DNA of 7,115 nt from Caldifarciminota bacterium (GTDB taxonomy: Bacteria > WOR-3 > Hydrothermia > UBA1063 > CAJXJZ01), in the NCBI GenBank assembly GCA_027073945.1, contig JALTEL010000386.1:1-7115 (forward strand), read 5' to 3'. The notes under the pieces are model-generated. The model was not told the DNA's origin. It saw nothing but the letters and a program-made list of their open reading frames with translations, and did no database searches. The translations under genes were made by a program, and so were the position numbers. Positions 6,724 through 7,115 of the stretch are shown here, piece by piece; positions within the stretch are counted from its first letter, which is position 1, and the number at the start of each line of letters is the position of its first letter.

Positions 6724-7113
6724 TTACGAAGCCCAAATCCAATCAAACTGGGGTTTTACAATAATTTTTCCCGTTGTATCAACAAGACCCCATACATTGC
6801 CTACTTTTATCCTTCCAACACCTCCCAGAATCTGCCTGGCTTTATCAAATTGGGGCTTTACGACAAATTTCCCGGTTTTGTCAATGTATCCCCATTTGCC
6901 GTTCAACTTCACACCTGCAAATCCATCGTGGAAATATGTTACATTTTCAAACTGAGGCTTTATGACGAAATTTCCATCCCTGTCAATGAATCCCCATTCC
7001 CCATTCAATTTTACCGCTGCCAGTCCGTCTGAAGAAAAGCCATGAATATCGGTAAACTGAGGTTTTATGACAAATTTACCGCTTTTGTTAATAAATCCCC
7101 ATTTATCTCCGAG
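6724..7113 (-). repeat. Tandem 102-105 bp units encoding WG repeats
   Basis: Four imperfect tandem units underlie the WG-repeat protein. Matching codons lie 105 bases (7069 to 6964) and 102 bases (6964 to 6862) apart, as seen from the recurrent GAC-AAATTT / CCCCATT segments on the + strand. Divergence is mostly at synonymous or loop positions, so the array is old rather than freshly amplified. It is coding repeat, not CRISPR. Confidence 0.85.
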
Positions 7114-7115
7114 TT
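6724..7115 (-). CDS. WG-repeat protein, C-terminal part (N-terminus outside window)
   Basis: Reading the - strand from base 7113 to the TAA at 6726-6724 gives 129 residues, open to the window edge, so the in-frame TTG at 7008 is not the start. It consists entirely of four WG repeats with the pattern 'L.G.WG.ID..GKFVIKPQF.....F..G.A.VK'. The Trp-Gly pairs fall at visible residues 5-6, 40-41, 74-75 and 108-109, giving spacings of 35, 34 and 34 residues. The last repeat is cut short after KPQFDWIWAS. WG-repeat (WG_beta_rep/KWG) proteins are common in Bacteroidota, Leptospira and Clostridia. They are thought to form beta-structured binding surfaces, and their function is mostly unknown. Any signal peptide would lie outside the window. 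It converges on queA with a 74-base gap and is not part of the + strand operon. Confidence 0.9.
   Translation of the reverse strand, partial: LGDKWGFINKSGKFVIKPQFTDIHGFSSDGLAAVKLNGEWGFIDRDGNFVIKPQFENVTYFHDGFAGVKLNGKWGYIDKTGKFVVKPQFDKARQILGGVGRIKVGNVWGLVDTTGKIIVKPQFDWIWAS

Noticed and set aside
6724..7113. CRISPR or other non-coding repeat array
   Set aside because: The 102-105 base periodicity keeps a single open frame encoding WG repeats; there is no short identical repeat with unique spacers.

Overview
The window looks like a chromosomal stretch from a Gram-negative-type bacterium (diderm cell envelope) in or near the Fibrobacterota-Chlorobiota-Bacteroidota superphylum, probably an uncultured candidate-phylum lineage (WOR-3/TA06/Cloacimonadota-like is my best guess, at low confidence). 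The reasons are a TonB-dependent-receptor C-terminus, a PorV/PorQ-type outer-membrane barrel, two lipoproteins, and a secreted protein ending in a PNPYRG-type C-terminal domain of the type IX-secretion/FlgD-like class. Strong Shine-Dalgarno sites, one a perfect 10-base match to the anti-SD, argue against Bacteroidota proper. Arginine is coded mostly by AGA/AGG and isoleucine often by ATA, a pattern common in thermophilic lineages.

Layout: (1) Bases 1-5568 hold a tight + strand run of five genes whose first member enters from outside the window. They are a TonB-dependent receptor-like barrel (C-terminus only), a PorV/PorQ-family barrel, a beta-propeller (NHL-like) lipoprotein, a 638-residue secreted protein with a C-terminal sorting-like domain, and a 436-residue lipoprotein with two Ig-like domains and a glutamine-amidotransferase-like Rossmann domain. 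Consecutive genes overlap by 7, 1 and 4 bases, and the last gap is 10 bases, so co-transcription and translational coupling are very likely. (2) After a 64-base gap comes queA (5633-6649), a housekeeping tRNA queuosine gene with no visible Shine-Dalgarno. (3) A hairpin with a T-tract (6670-6704) closes queA. (4) A WG-repeat protein gene converges on the - strand (6724 to beyond the right edge).

Functionally, every gene in the first block is predicted to act at or outside the outer membrane. The block reads as one envelope module: two barrels, two lipid-anchored proteins and one exported protein. The substrate or purpose cannot be read from the sequence. I see no RNA genes, CRISPR arrays, insertion sequences or broken genes. 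Nothing proves a new system; the five-gene envelope module is the best candidate for something undescribed.
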